Assembly (NCBI GenBank): GCA_945952105.1
Contig: CAMFGZ010000006.1
Location: forward strand, 124,001-188,000
DNA length: 64,000 nucleotides
Direction: 5' to 3'
Origin: an uncultured Rhodospirillaceae bacterium
Lineage (GTDB): Bacteria > Pseudomonadota > Alphaproteobacteria > Reyranellales > Reyranellaceae
The notes beneath the pieces were generated by a model, which had not been told where the DNA came from, did no database searches, and saw nothing but the letters and a program-made list of their open reading frames with translations. Below are positions 45,484-54,134 of this stretch, one piece after another (the stretch's first letter is position 1; each line of letters opens with the position of its first letter). Position numbers and translations under genes: made by a program.

Positions 45484-46920
45484 CTAACGCTGGGGCTTGC
45501 GACGCCCCTCGTAGGGGTTCTTCGGCTTGCGCATGCTGAGGCGGATCGGCACCCCGGGCAGATCGAAATCGTCGCGCAGGCGGTTCGTCAGGAAGCGCAG
45601 ATAGTCAGCGCCCAGCTCGTCCGGCTGGCTGACCGACAGGATGAAGGTCGGCGGCCGGCGCTTGATCTGGGTCATGAAGCGCAGCCGGATGCGGCGGCCA
45701 TTACTCGCGAGCGGCGGCGGATGAAGCGTTTCCATTTCGCGCAGCCAGCGGTTGAGCTTGGGGGTCGTGACCCGCTTGTTCCAGAGGTCGTATGTCTCGA
45801 ACACCTTGGGCATGAGGCGTTCGATTCCACGGCCGGTCAGCGCCGAGAAGCCGACGATGGGCACGTCCTTCACCTGGGAGAAGGACATTTCGAGCCGGTC
45901 GCGCAGTTTACGCCACTGCCGTGCCGATCCCGACTGATCATCGGCCAGCAGGTCGGTCTTGTTGACCGCGATCACCAGCGCACGGCCTTCCTCGATCACC
46001 CAGCCGGCGATGTTGAGGTCCTGCTTCTCGGCCATGTCCGCGGCATCGAGGACGACGACCGCCACGTCCGCAAGGCGAATCGTGTCGAGGGAATCAGCAA
46101 CCGAAGCCGCTTCGAGCTTGGCCTCGATGCGGCTGCGCCGGCGCATCCCGGCCGTGTCCACCAGGCGGACCGGACGGCCCTTCCATTCCCACTCGACGCG
46201 GATCGAATCGCGCGTGATGCCGGCCTCGGGCCCGGTCAGGACACGCTCCTCGCCGACCAGGCGGTTGAGAAGCGTCGACTTGCCGACGTTCGGCCGGCCC
46301 ACGATCGCCAGCAGCAACGAGCGGCCTTCCGGCACGTCGGCGAGATCGGGATCGACCGCCTCGGCGTCCCCCGCCTCGTCCTCGTCCGGCATCGGCTCGA
46401 TGTAGCGCCCAAGCGCCTCGTGCAGGTCACTGAGGCCCTCGCCATGCTCGGCCGAGACAGGAATGGGTTCGCCCAGCCCGAGACCGTGTGCTTCGGCCAG
46501 CCCCTGCTGGCCGGCCCGGCCTTCGCACTTGTTGGCAACGAGGATCACCTTCGCCGAGCGCTTGCGCAGCCAGCTTGCGAAGCTTTCGTCGAGCGGCACG
46601 ATCCCGGAGCGGGCATCGATCAGGAACAGGACGACGTCCGCGCTCTCGATGGCGCGCTCGGTGAAGCGGCGCATCCGCGCCTCCAGCGCCTCGCCTCCGG
46701 CCGTTTCCCAGCCCGCGGTATCGAGTAGCATGAAGGCGAGATCGCCGAGCTGCGCCGGTTGCTCGCGAATGTCGCGCGTGACGCCCGGCGTGTCGTCGAC
46801 GATGGCCCGGCGCCGGCCGACCAGCCGGTTGAACAGCGTCGACTTTCCCACATTGGGCCGCCCGACGATGGCGACCCGGCGCAGTCCCTGGCCGGGCAGG
46901 CGGTGCTCAGCGGAGGGCAA
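45484..46920 (-). CDS. der: Ribosome-biogenesis GTPase Der
   Basis: 478 residues, two tandem GTPase domains each with GRPNVGKSTL (about 20 and 206), G3 DTAGW and DTAGMRRR, G4 NKCEG and NKTD, and a C-terminal KH-like domain (MRKPKNPYEGR end). Helps 50S assembly. The start is the TTG at 46920, because no ATG or GTG lies between it and the first G1 motif. It overlaps the end of bamB by 14 bp. Confidence 0.96.
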   Translation of the reverse strand: MPSAEHRLPGQGLRRVAIVGRPNVGKSTLFNRLVGRRRAIVDDTPGVTRDIREQPAQLGDLAFMLLDTAGWETAGGEALEARMRRFTERAIESADVVLFLIDARSGIVPLDESFASWLRKRSAKVILVANKCEGRAGQQGLAEAHGLGLGEPIPVSAEHGEGLSDLHEALGRYIEPMPDEDEAGDAEAVDPDLADVPEGRSLLLAIVGRPNVGKSTLLNRLVGEERVLTGPEAGITRDSIRVEWEWKGRPVRLVDTAGMRRRSRIEAKLEAASVADSLDTIRLADVAVVVLDAADMAEKQDLNIAGWVIEEGRALVIAVNKTDLLADDQSGSARQWRKLRDRLEMSFSQVKDVPIVGFSALTGRGIERLMPKVFETYDLWNKRVTTPKLNRWLREMETLHPPPLASNGRRIRLRFMTQIKRRPPTFILSVSQPDELGADYLRFLTNRLRDDFDLPGVPIRLSMRKPKNPYEGRRKPQR

Positions 46921-48244
46921 CGAGTCGCCCGGAATCGGTCAGGACATAGATGGTCCGGTTCGCGATGACGGGACCGAGGCGCACGCGGTCGCGCACGTCG
47001 ATCTTGCCCAGCACCTCACCCGTATAGGGCGAGACGGCCAGCAGGTCGCCCAGCGAACTGGTCAGCAGCAGGCGGTCGCCCGCCAGCACCGGCCCCCCCC
47101 ACAGAACCGGCGTGCGCGCCTTCACGTCCTCATAGCGCGTGAGCGGCGTGACCCAGCGGACCTTGCCGGTGTCGCGGACCATGGCAACGACATCGGCATT
47201 GCCGGTCATCAGGAACAGGAAACGCCCCGCCGTCCACGGCGTCTGGTTGCCGCCGATGTTGCGATCCCACTGGCGCTGGCCTGAACGGAGATCGATGCCG
47301 GCGATCTGTCCGGCCGAGCCCATCGCGATCACCAACCCTCGGTCGATCACCGGACGGCCGCGAATGTCGGCCAGGTTGCCGAAGGCGCGAATATCGGCGC
47401 GCGCACCGATCAGCGATTCGTTCCAGACGGGCCGCCCGTTGTCGATGCGCAGCGCCACCAGCTCGCCCGAAGTGAAGGGCGCGATGACATAGTCGCCGGA
47501 GCCAGCCGGGCTGTTGCCGCCGACATAGCCCGCGGTTTCCTGAAGGCCGGCGAACTGCCAGAGATCGGCGCCATCCGAGGCGGCAAGAGCGTGCAGCTTG
47601 TTGTCGATGGCGATGACGAAGACACGGTCGCCGAACACCAGCGGCGAGCCGCGGACAGGCGCGCTTACGGTCGAGTTCCAGTCTTCCTTGCCGGTGGCCG
47701 GATCGAGCGAATAGACCATGGCGAAGCCGGTCGTGACGAAGAGCCGGCCTCCGTAATAGGCCAGGCCGCCGCCGAACTCGTCGGAATCGCGGGCCTTTTC
47801 CGGCGCGAGCGAGACACGCCACAGCAGCGCGCCCGTGTCGGCATTGAAGGCCGAGACAGTGCCCTGGGAGTCCTTCGCGAACACCTTGCCTTCGGCCACG
47901 ACGGGAGGCGTGGTGAGAATGCGCGTCGAGCTGCTGCCCGAGCCGACATCCGCCGTCCATATGACCCGGGGCGAATCGCCGATCGCCAGGTTATGCATGG
48001 CATTGTTCGGGAAGCCCCCCGACTGCGGCCAGGATTCGTTGACTGTCGGCGGCGGCAAGACGATCTGCAGGCCCGCCACATCGCTGTCGGGCTGGAGATC
48101 CTTCCGGTCGCCCAGCACGGAAATCCGCTCGCCCGGAATGGGGGTCTTCTTCTTGTCGAAGATGTCACAGCCCGACAGGGCGCTGACCATCAGGAGGGCG
48201 GCAAGAAGAAGGCGGGGATCGGCCACACGCAACACGCTCGACAT
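46907..48244 (-). CDS. bamB: Outer membrane assembly lipoprotein BamB
   Basis: 445 residues. Signal peptide with lipobox VSALSGC, lipid on Cys26, then an eight-bladed PQQ-like beta-propeller (repeats such as DTGALLWRVSL, ATGKEDWNSTV, RSGQRQWDRNI, YTGEVLGKIDV). Scaffold of the BAM complex that inserts outer-membrane proteins. The ATG at 48244 starts the signal peptide. The order YfgM-like, bamB, der matches E. coli. Confidence 0.93.
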   Translation of the reverse strand: MSSVLRVADPRLLLAALLMVSALSGCDIFDKKKTPIPGERISVLGDRKDLQPDSDVAGLQIVLPPPTVNESWPQSGGFPNNAMHNLAIGDSPRVIWTADVGSGSSSTRILTTPPVVAEGKVFAKDSQGTVSAFNADTGALLWRVSLAPEKARDSDEFGGGLAYYGGRLFVTTGFAMVYSLDPATGKEDWNSTVSAPVRGSPLVFGDRVFVIAIDNKLHALAASDGADLWQFAGLQETAGYVGGNSPAGSGDYVIAPFTSGELVALRIDNGRPVWNESLIGARADIRAFGNLADIRGRPVIDRGLVIAMGSAGQIAGIDLRSGQRQWDRNIGGNQTPWTAGRFLFLMTGNADVVAMVRDTGKVRWVTPLTRYEDVKARTPVLWGGPVLAGDRLLLTSSLGDLLAVSPYTGEVLGKIDVRDRVRLGPVIANRTIYVLTDSGRLVALR

Positions 48245-48249
48245 CGAAC

Positions 48250-48897
48250 CTACTTCGCCTCCGTGCCGCCGTAGAGATTGAGCATCGCCGACACCCTCTG
48301 GGACGTACCCTGCGGAACGGCCGGATCCTTGGAGATTTCGCTCCACAATTCCTTTGCGCGCTTGGTGTCGCCCTTGCGGACCGCCAGCATCGCCTGAAGC
48401 TCACGCACGCTCAGGCGGAACGGACGGTCCGCGCCAGCGAGCGGTTCGAGCTTGGCGATCATCTCCTCGGCCTTCGGCGTATCGATGCTCTTGTAGGCGG
48501 CGATCACCATCGCGAGGTCGCTGAGCTCGGACGCCGAAAGCTTCGGCGCCACGGCTGACAGCGCCGTCACCTGTTCCTCGAGCGTCGGCAGGAGCTGGGC
48601 CGCCGCAAGCGCCGCGAGCGAGCGGTAGGGCTGAAGGGCATTCGCGCCCTGCTTCTCCAGTTCGGCGCGCGCTGCCGCCGGATCCGTCGCGATCTGTGCC
48701 AGGGCCGCCGAATAGGCGGCGCTCGCCGCGGCGCGCTGGGCCTGATCGTACTGCCGCCAGCCCACGAACCCCGTCGCGGCCACAACGATGACGACGGCGC
48801 CCGCCACCACCCAGGTGCCGTAACGCGCCCACCACGCCTTCATTTCGTCCTTGCGGACGGCCTCGTCGATCTCATGGAACGCGGCGGAGTCGGACAC
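48250..48897 (-). CDS. YfgM-like TPR membrane protein
   Basis: 215 residues: a cytoplasmic N-terminus of about 28 residues, one transmembrane helix (VVAGAVVIVVAATGFVGW), then a periplasmic tetratricopeptide region with repeated Ala/Leu-rich helical pairs. Matches the YfgM/ancillary SecYEG family that lies before bamB. GTG start preceded by GGGAG. First gene of the YfgM-bamB-der run. Confidence 0.9.
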   Translation of the reverse strand: MSDSAAFHEIDEAVRKDEMKAWWARYGTWVVAGAVVIVVAATGFVGWRQYDQAQRAAASAAYSAALAQIATDPAAARAELEKQGANALQPYRSLAALAAAQLLPTLEEQVTALSAVAPKLSASELSDLAMVIAAYKSIDTPKAEEMIAKLEPLAGADRPFRLSVRELQAMLAVRKGDTKRAKELWSEISKDPAVPQGTSQRVSAMLNLYGGTEAK

Positions 48898-49060
48898 AAA
48901 GTGCTCCCGGAATATCGCGGAATATCAACAGCTTCAGCGCCGGTTCATAGCCCTCCCCCCAGCCTTTGGCAAACAACGGAATGGGGTCGGAAGGACGCTT
49001 TACCCCCACCGGCGGTTCTGCAAGAATTCACGCAACTGACATGTTCAGAAACGCGGCGGC

Positions 49061-49396
49061 ATGAACAACCTGTACCGTCTGGCCGATCAGCGGGCGCGGC
49101 GCCGAATTGTCTCCTTCGACAAGCGGGAACTCTCGCGGCTCCTCGGTCTCTACAGCATGCGTGTGGCATCAGGGGAATGGCGAGACTACGCCATCGACTT
49201 CCGGCCGGGCATGGCGATCTTCTCGATCTTCCGCCACACGGCCGAGCAGCCGCTGTTCGCCATCGCCAAGGTGCCGGGGGGCGGCAGCGGCGGTGCATAC
49301 ATGGTCTACAACGGCCCGCGCAAACTCGCGCACGGAGAGTCGCTCGAAGACGTCCTTCGCGTCTTCGACCGCAAGCTCAAGCTTCTGCTGGGATAG
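49061..49396 (+). CDS. DUF2794 protein
   Basis: 111 residues of the alphaproteobacterial DUF2794 family: SFDKRELSRLLGLYSMRVASGEWRDYAIDF, then AIFSIFRHTAEQPLFAIAK and a C-terminal LEDVLRVFDRKLKLL helix. Function unknown. Lies alone, divergent from the YfgM-like gene and 2 bp from the end of the small lipoprotein gene. Confidence 0.9.
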   Translation: MNNLYRLADQRARRRIVSFDKRELSRLLGLYSMRVASGEWRDYAIDFRPGMAIFSIFRHTAEQPLFAIAKVPGGGSGGAYMVYNGPRKLAHGESLEDVLRVFDRKLKLLLG

Positions 49397-49398
49397 TG

Positions 49399-49617
49399 CT
49401 ACTTCTTCGGCGTGGTGGCCGCGCCAATGCCGGCGCCGACCGCCGTACCGACCAGTACGGGCGCAACCAGCGGCCAGCCGGCAATCGCACCGACCGCGAG
49501 ACCAGTGCCGGCGCCGATGGCGCCACCCGTCACGGCGCGTTCACCCCAAGTGTCGCCGCATGCGGAAACCGACAAAGCCAGGGGCAGCACGACGAGAGCA
49601 ACAGCAGCGGTTTTCAT
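49399..49617 (-). CDS. Small glycine-zipper lipoprotein
   Basis: 72 residues. Signal peptide with a lipobox ending in Cys20 (LSVSAC), then a Gly/Ala-rich helix with GAIGAGTGLAVGAIAG and VGTAVGAGIGAATT, a glycine-zipper pattern that could insert in or line the membrane. No named family. The ATG at 49617 is fixed by the signal peptide; the longer frame upstream is basic. Confidence 0.8.
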   Translation of the reverse strand: MKTAAVALVVLPLALSVSACGDTWGERAVTGGAIGAGTGLAVGAIAGWPLVAPVLVGTAVGAGIGAATTPKK

Positions 49618-49727
49618 TTTGAACCTCGAATAAAGAGGGGCACGTCGTATTCGACATTGGCAATCAATTTTCTTGTCCATTAAAGGACTTATGCCTCGAT
49701 CTTTAGTGATTTATCTCGAAGTGTCAA

Positions 49728-49756
49728 TTATATCGTTTATCTTATTGAAATATAAT
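49728..49756 (+). promoter_or_regulatory. Promoter of the homocysteine methyltransferase gene
   Basis: A perfect TATAAT (49751-49756) with a weak TTATAT 17 bp before it. It sits in an AT-rich stretch (about 49640-49770) unlike the rest of the window. Confidence 0.5.
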
Positions 49757-49795
49757 GTCTTTCATTGATCGCTTCTGGGAATCGAGGGTTGCGAG

Positions 49796-50761
49796 ATGGA
49801 TTCAAACCCAAAGTATCGCCATCGCCTGCCCCAAGCTGGCGGCACTCTGTTCATCACCGATGGCGGCATTGAAACCTGCCTGATCTTCCTGGACGGGCTC
49901 GACCTGCCCTTCTTCGCCGTATTCCCCTTGTTGCAAGATCCGGCGAAGCGCGCCCTCTTGGTGAGGTATTACAAGCGCTATATCGACATTGCCCGCGCCA
50001 CCGGCACGGGCTTCATCCTCGAGAGCCCGACCTGGCGGGCGAGCGCCGACTGGGGCGCGAAGCTCGGATACTCGTCGGCGGACGTTGCGGCCCTCAATGC
50101 GGAGGCGATCGACCTCATGCAAGAGTTGCGGCAAGCCCATGAAACCGCAGCCATGCCAATGGTTGTGAGCGGCTGCATCGGCCCACGTGGCGATGGTTAT
50201 GTCGCGGGCGAGGTCATGTCCGAGGACGCCGCCGAAGCCTACCACGCGCTTCAGGTAACTGCATTCGCCGAGGCCGGCGCCGACATGGTGACCGCCATCA
50301 CCATGACCAACGCCCCGGAGGCGATCGGCATCGTGCGCGCTGCTACCAGATCCGCGATGCCGGTAGTGCTCTCCTTCACGCTCGAGACCGACGGCCGCCT
50401 GCCAACCGGTCAGACTCTCGGCGAGGCGATCGGGCTGATTGACGAGGTGACCTCGAACGGTCCGGCCTACTACATGATCAACTGCGCCCACCCGACCCAC
50501 TTCGAGGGCGTCCTGGGATCAGGGCAGCCCTGGACGAAGCGCGTTCGGGGGCTGCGCGCCAACGCTTCGCGGCGCAGTCATCAGGAACTGAACGACGCCC
50601 CCGATCTCGACGCCGGAGACCCGGTCGAACTCGGAGGCCAGTATCGCGACCTCGTCCGGAGCCATCCGCAGATGAACGTCCTCGGCGGGTGTTGCGGCAC
50701 CGACCACCGCCACGTCGAGAGCATCGCCCTCGCCTGCAAGCCGGCCGCCAGGATGGCTTAG
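49796..50761 (+). CDS. Homocysteine S-methyltransferase family protein
   Basis: 321 residues, a TIM barrel that transfers a methyl group to a thiol. The zinc cysteines are seen in INCAHP (about 230) and in the pair GGCCGTD near the C-terminus. TDGGIETCLIFLDG at the N-terminus is typical of this branch. The methyl donor (S-methylmethionine, betaine or another) cannot be decided. It stands alone behind an AT-rich promoter and may have been acquired separately. Its end overlaps the convergent ArsC-like gene by 4 bp. Confidence 0.88.
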   Translation: MDSNPKYRHRLPQAGGTLFITDGGIETCLIFLDGLDLPFFAVFPLLQDPAKRALLVRYYKRYIDIARATGTGFILESPTWRASADWGAKLGYSSADVAALNAEAIDLMQELRQAHETAAMPMVVSGCIGPRGDGYVAGEVMSEDAAEAYHALQVTAFAEAGADMVTAITMTNAPEAIGIVRAATRSAMPVVLSFTLETDGRLPTGQTLGEAIGLIDEVTSNGPAYYMINCAHPTHFEGVLGSGQPWTKRVRGLRANASRRSHQELNDAPDLDAGDPVELGGQYRDLVRSHPQMNVLGGCCGTDHRHVESIALACKPAARMA

Positions 50762-51099
50762 GCGAGCGTTTCGTACTGGTCGGGCTTGAAGCCGACGAGC
50801 AGCTTGCCGCCCGCCTCCAGAACCGGCCGCTTGATCATCGAGGGCTGGGCGATCATCAGAGCGATCGCCCTGGTTTCCGTCAGCTCTTCCTTGTCGCCGT
50901 CGGGCAGCTTGCGAAAGGTCGTGCCGGACCGGTTCAGCAGCGTCTCCCAGCCGACCTTGCGTGCCCAGCCTTCGAGACGGCTGCGATCGATGCCGGCCGT
51001 CTTGTAGTCGTGGAAGTCATAGGCGACCCCCTTCTTGTCCAGAAAGGCGCGCGCCTTCTTCATCGTGTCGCAGTTCTTGATACCGTAGATCGTGGTCAT
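50758..51099 (-). CDS. ArsC/YffB-family thioredoxin-fold protein
   Basis: 113 residues with a thioredoxin-like fold and the single active-site Cys10 in YGIKNCDTMKKA, then YDFHDYKTAGI, FRKLPD and RPVLEAGGKLLVGF. Belongs to the ArsC/Spx superfamily, YffB subgroup, where a glutathione-dependent reductase role is proposed and arsenate is unlikely. No arsenic genes are near. Confidence 0.9.
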   Translation of the reverse strand: MTTIYGIKNCDTMKKARAFLDKKGVAYDFHDYKTAGIDRSRLEGWARKVGWETLLNRSGTTFRKLPDGDKEELTETRAIALMIAQPSMIKRPVLEAGGKLLVGFKPDQYETLA

Positions 51100-51122
51100 G
51101 CCCCACGATCCCGGAGTCGAGG

Positions 51123-51208
51123 CTGGACGTCCAGTCCCTTGTAGAGGGCGGCACTACAGGTGCCGAGAGCGCACGTTCTTGATGCTCTTCCTGGCGACAA
51201 GGAAGAGC
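51123..51208. repeat. Cluster of inverted repeats in a 237-bp intergenic gap
   Basis: Between the ArsC-like and the next gene are three inverted repeats: CTGGACGTCCAG (51123-51134), GGCAC-TACAG-GTGCC (51150-51164) and a perfect 9-bp stem GCTCTTCCT / AGGAAGAGC with a 7-base loop (51184-51208). None has a T run, so they are not terminators. No other gene is visible in 51100-51336. Confidence 0.5.
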
Positions 51209-51336
51209 CACGAATGCGCCCCCCTGATAATGTCGCTTCCTCGCATCGGGGTACCGGCTATCGGGAGAGCCTATCCGGGTTGAGCGGCCCGCCAAGCGCC
51301 TCGACGTCCGCCGCGCGGTTCGCTTAAAGTCCCGGC

Positions 51337-51726
51337 ATGCCCATCGAGTACACGATCGACCACGCGAAGCGCTTCATCCACGCCCGGGTCCTGGGTGTCA
51401 TCACGCTGAAGGACATCGAGGCTTTCACCGATGCCATCGTGGCTCAGGACGCCCTCACCTACCGCAAGCTGTTCGACGGCAGCCAGGGCGATGGCACCTA
51501 CAACGACGAAGACGTCATGGCGCTCGCCGCCCGCGCTGCCGCCTATGCGAGCCTCGCCAAAAGGGGGCCGCTGGCTCTGATACCGCGCCCCGGCATGGGA
51601 GCGGGCCTCGCCAAACGCTACGTCAATCTCGGCAAGTTCACGGGAGAGGCCAGGATATTCGACGCGGCCGAAGAAGCCCTTGCCTGGCTCGAATCCCAGA
51701 CGGACTCGCCTACCCCCGAGACCTGA
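51337..51726 (+). CDS. STAS/SpoIIAA-like protein of unknown role
   Basis: 129 residues with alternating strand/helix pattern (MPIEYTIDHAKRFIHARVLGVITLKDIEAFTDAIV) resembling the SpoIIAA-like domain of alphaproteobacterial small proteins. No membrane segment or signal peptide. Assignment is from pattern only. Its stop is directly next to that of the DUF934 gene on the other strand. Confidence 0.65.
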   Translation: MPIEYTIDHAKRFIHARVLGVITLKDIEAFTDAIVAQDALTYRKLFDGSQGDGTYNDEDVMALAARAAAYASLAKRGPLALIPRPGMGAGLAKRYVNLGKFTGEARIFDAAEEALAWLESQTDSPTPET

Positions 51727-52167
51727 TCAGAGGATCGCGCTTTCGCGTTCGAGCCTGCGGAGCGCCGCCGGCACCTGGCCGTCCTCGGCCGGCTGATAGA
51801 CGACGGAGAAAAGCGTGCGGGCCTTGGCAAGCGCCTCTCCGAACCCCTTCTGCTCGCTTTCGAAGGAATCGAAGCCGCAGCGCAGCATGAACGCGATCTG
51901 GTCCTGCAGCACCCCGCCCGTCGCGCGCAGTTCGCCGCGATAGCCCATGCGCCCGCGCAGCAGGCGCGCCTGACTGTAGGCCCGCCCGTCGCTGAACTTG
52001 GGGAAGTCCAGCACGATCAGGCGCAGCCGATCGATATGCGGCGCCAGGTCCTCGAGCGGATCGGTGTTGGCCAGCGAGACCGCTGGCCATTCGGGACGCG
52101 ACTGCCACTCGCTGAACGGCAGGGCGACATAGGACGCGGGCAGGCCAGCTTCACTATACAGCGGCAT
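51727..52167 (-). CDS. DUF934 protein of the sulfite reduction operon
   Basis: 146 residues of the DUF934 family, with FPKFSDGRAYSQARLLRGRMGYRGELRATGGVL and a C-terminal FGEALAKARTLFSVVYQ. Members occur next to cysI in alphaproteobacteria and may assist sulfite reduction, but the reaction is unproven. It overlaps the end of cysI by 14 bp and is the last gene of the operon. Confidence 0.92.
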   Translation of the reverse strand: MPLYSEAGLPASYVALPFSEWQSRPEWPAVSLANTDPLEDLAPHIDRLRLIVLDFPKFSDGRAYSQARLLRGRMGYRGELRATGGVLQDQIAFMLRCGFDSFESEQKGFGEALAKARTLFSVVYQPAEDGQVPAALRRLERESAIL

Positions 52168-53827
52168 AGACTCTCTCCTTGAAAGGCTGGGCGCCTATGC
52201 GCCGGTAGGTATCGACGAAACGCTCGCCCGGTAGGCGGACGTCGAGGTAGGTCCCGACGAGGGCATCGACCGCCTCGACCACCTTGTCGGCCGTGACCGC
52301 CGGGCCGAGGATCGTGCCGATCGCGGTGTTGCCGAAGTCGACGTCGCCGCCGAGGCTGATCTGGTAGAGTTCGACGCCGTTCTTATCGACGCCAAGGATG
52401 CCGATGTGGCCGACATGGTGATGACCACAGGCATTGATGCAGCCCGAGATCTTGATCTTTAGGTCGCCGATGTCGTGCTGTTGCGCCAGACTCGCGAAAT
52501 GGGTCGAGATACGCTGTGCCACCGGGATCGAGCGCGCGTTGGCCAGCGCGCAATAGTCGAGCCCCGGGCAGGCGATGATGTCGGTGATCTTGCCGACATT
52601 GGCTTCGGCGAAGCCCAGCGCAGCCAGCGAACGATAGACCTGCGGCAAATCCTCGACCGCGACATGCGGGAAGATCAGGTTCTGCTCGTGGCTCACGCGC
52701 AGCTCGGACTGGCTGTAGGCCTCGGCGATGTCGGCAACGCCCTCCATCTGCGTGGCGCTGGCATCGCCCGGCGGCGCGCCGGCCGGCTTCAACGACGCCG
52801 TCACGATGGCGTAGCCTTGCACGCGATGCGGCGCGACGTTGGACTTGAGCCACAGCGCAAAGTCAGGATCGGCGAGACGCCGTGCCTCGACCGGACCCGA
52901 CACCGCCGGTCGCACCGGCAACTCCGGCGGTGCGAACTGTCGCGTGATCGCCTCGATGGTTTCCGCCGGCAGGGTCAGCGCATCGTCGCGCATCGCCGCA
53001 TACTCGGCCTCCACTTCATCGCGCATCTTCGCGGCGCCGACCTCGTGCACCAGTATCTTGATGCGCGCCTTGTAGAGATTGTCGCGGCGGCCGTAGCGGT
53101 TGTAGACGCGCAAGGTCGCCTGGAGATAGGCGAGCAGTTCGCTCTTCGGCAGGAACTCGCGCAGGGTCTTGCCGATCATCGGCGTGCGGCCGAGGCCGCC
53201 CCCCACGATGACCTCGAAACCGACCTCGCCCTGCTCGTTTCGCCACAGGCGCAGCCCGATGTCGTGCACCCGCACGGCGGCGCGGTCGTTGGGCGAACCG
53301 GTGATCGCGATCTTGAACTTGCGCGGCAGGAAGGTGAATTCGGGATGAAGCGTCGACCACTGGCGCACGATCTCGGCCCAGATGCGCGGATCCTCGATCT
53401 CGTCGATCGCGGCGCCGGCATAGTGATCGGCCGTCACGTTGCGGATGCAGTTGCCCGACGTCTGCATCGCATGCATGTCGACTTCGGCGAGCGCCGCGAG
53501 AGCGTCGGGCGCGTCCTCGAGCTTGATCCAGTTGAGCTGCAGGTTCTGGCGAGTCGTGAAGTGGCCGTAGCCGCGATCGTACTTGCGCGAGATGTCGGCG
53601 AGCTTGCGGAGCTGCCTCGACGATAGCGTGCCGTAGGGAATGGCGATCCGCAGCATGTAGGCGTGGAGCTGCAGATACAGGCCGTTGTGCAGTCGCAACG
53701 GTTTGAACTGTTCCTCTGTCAGCTCGCCGGCAAGACGGCGACGCACCTGATCGCGAAACTGGTCGACCCGCTCGGAAACCAGCGTGCGGTCGTAGTCGTC
53801 GTACCGGTAGAAATGGGTATCAGGCAT
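52154..53827 (-). CDS. cysI: Sulfite (or nitrite) reductase hemoprotein
   Basis: Six-electron reduction of sulfite to sulfide (or nitrite to ammonia) at a siroheme-4Fe-4S centre. 557 residues: RKYDRGYGHFTTRQNLQLNW and GLYLQLHAYMLRI-type N-terminal half, and the cluster cysteines in CPGLDYCALA (about 430) and SGCINACGHHH (about 470). I favour sulfite because cysG and the DUF2849/DUF934 genes surround it. The ATG at 53827 overlaps DUF2849 by 8 bp. No separate flavoprotein (CysJ) is seen, so a ferredoxin or other donor is likely. Confidence 0.93.
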   Translation of the reverse strand: MPDTHFYRYDDYDRTLVSERVDQFRDQVRRRLAGELTEEQFKPLRLHNGLYLQLHAYMLRIAIPYGTLSSRQLRKLADISRKYDRGYGHFTTRQNLQLNWIKLEDAPDALAALAEVDMHAMQTSGNCIRNVTADHYAGAAIDEIEDPRIWAEIVRQWSTLHPEFTFLPRKFKIAITGSPNDRAAVRVHDIGLRLWRNEQGEVGFEVIVGGGLGRTPMIGKTLREFLPKSELLAYLQATLRVYNRYGRRDNLYKARIKILVHEVGAAKMRDEVEAEYAAMRDDALTLPAETIEAITRQFAPPELPVRPAVSGPVEARRLADPDFALWLKSNVAPHRVQGYAIVTASLKPAGAPPGDASATQMEGVADIAEAYSQSELRVSHEQNLIFPHVAVEDLPQVYRSLAALGFAEANVGKITDIIACPGLDYCALANARSIPVAQRISTHFASLAQQHDIGDLKIKISGCINACGHHHVGHIGILGVDKNGVELYQISLGGDVDFGNTAIGTILGPAVTADKVVEAVDALVGTYLDVRLPGERFVDTYRRIGAQPFKERVYAAV

Positions 53828-54134
53828 AACGCACCGCATCGGCCGCAATGGCATCGAAGGTCAGGCCCGAGGCGCGGATCTTCTCGCGCAGCGAGAGCGG
53901 CTCGATCATACCGTCATCATCCTCGATCACCGCGACAAGGAACGGATCGACCACGGAGAAAGCTTCCACCCGGGCACGGTCGAGAAGGATCTCGGCGTTG
54001 CGCTTGTCGCGCGCGACAGCGGCGTGTTCCAGCCGGTCGGTCCACTGGCCGGCTTCGTCGAGCCAGACCACCATGCCGTCGATCAGGCGGTTGGCGGACG
54101 CGACCTGTAGGTCACCGCTGAGATTCTTGGCCAT
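53820..54134 (-). CDS. DUF2849 protein
   Basis: 104 residues of DUF2849, found only between cysG and cysI in alphaproteobacteria (ANRLIDGMVVWLDEAGQW, ARVEAFSVVDPFLVAVIEDD). Function unknown. Its ATG shares one base with the cysG stop, and its end overlaps the cysI start by 8 bp, so the three are translationally coupled. Confidence 0.92.
   Translation of the reverse strand: MAKNLSGDLQVASANRLIDGMVVWLDEAGQWTDRLEHAAVARDKRNAEILLDRARVEAFSVVDPFLVAVIEDDDGMIEPLSLREKIRASGLTFDAIAADAVRYA

Noticed and set aside
50758-51099. Arsenate reductase
   Set aside because: The single Cys and the YffB-type sequence fit the Spx/YffB branch, and no arsenic resistance genes are nearby.
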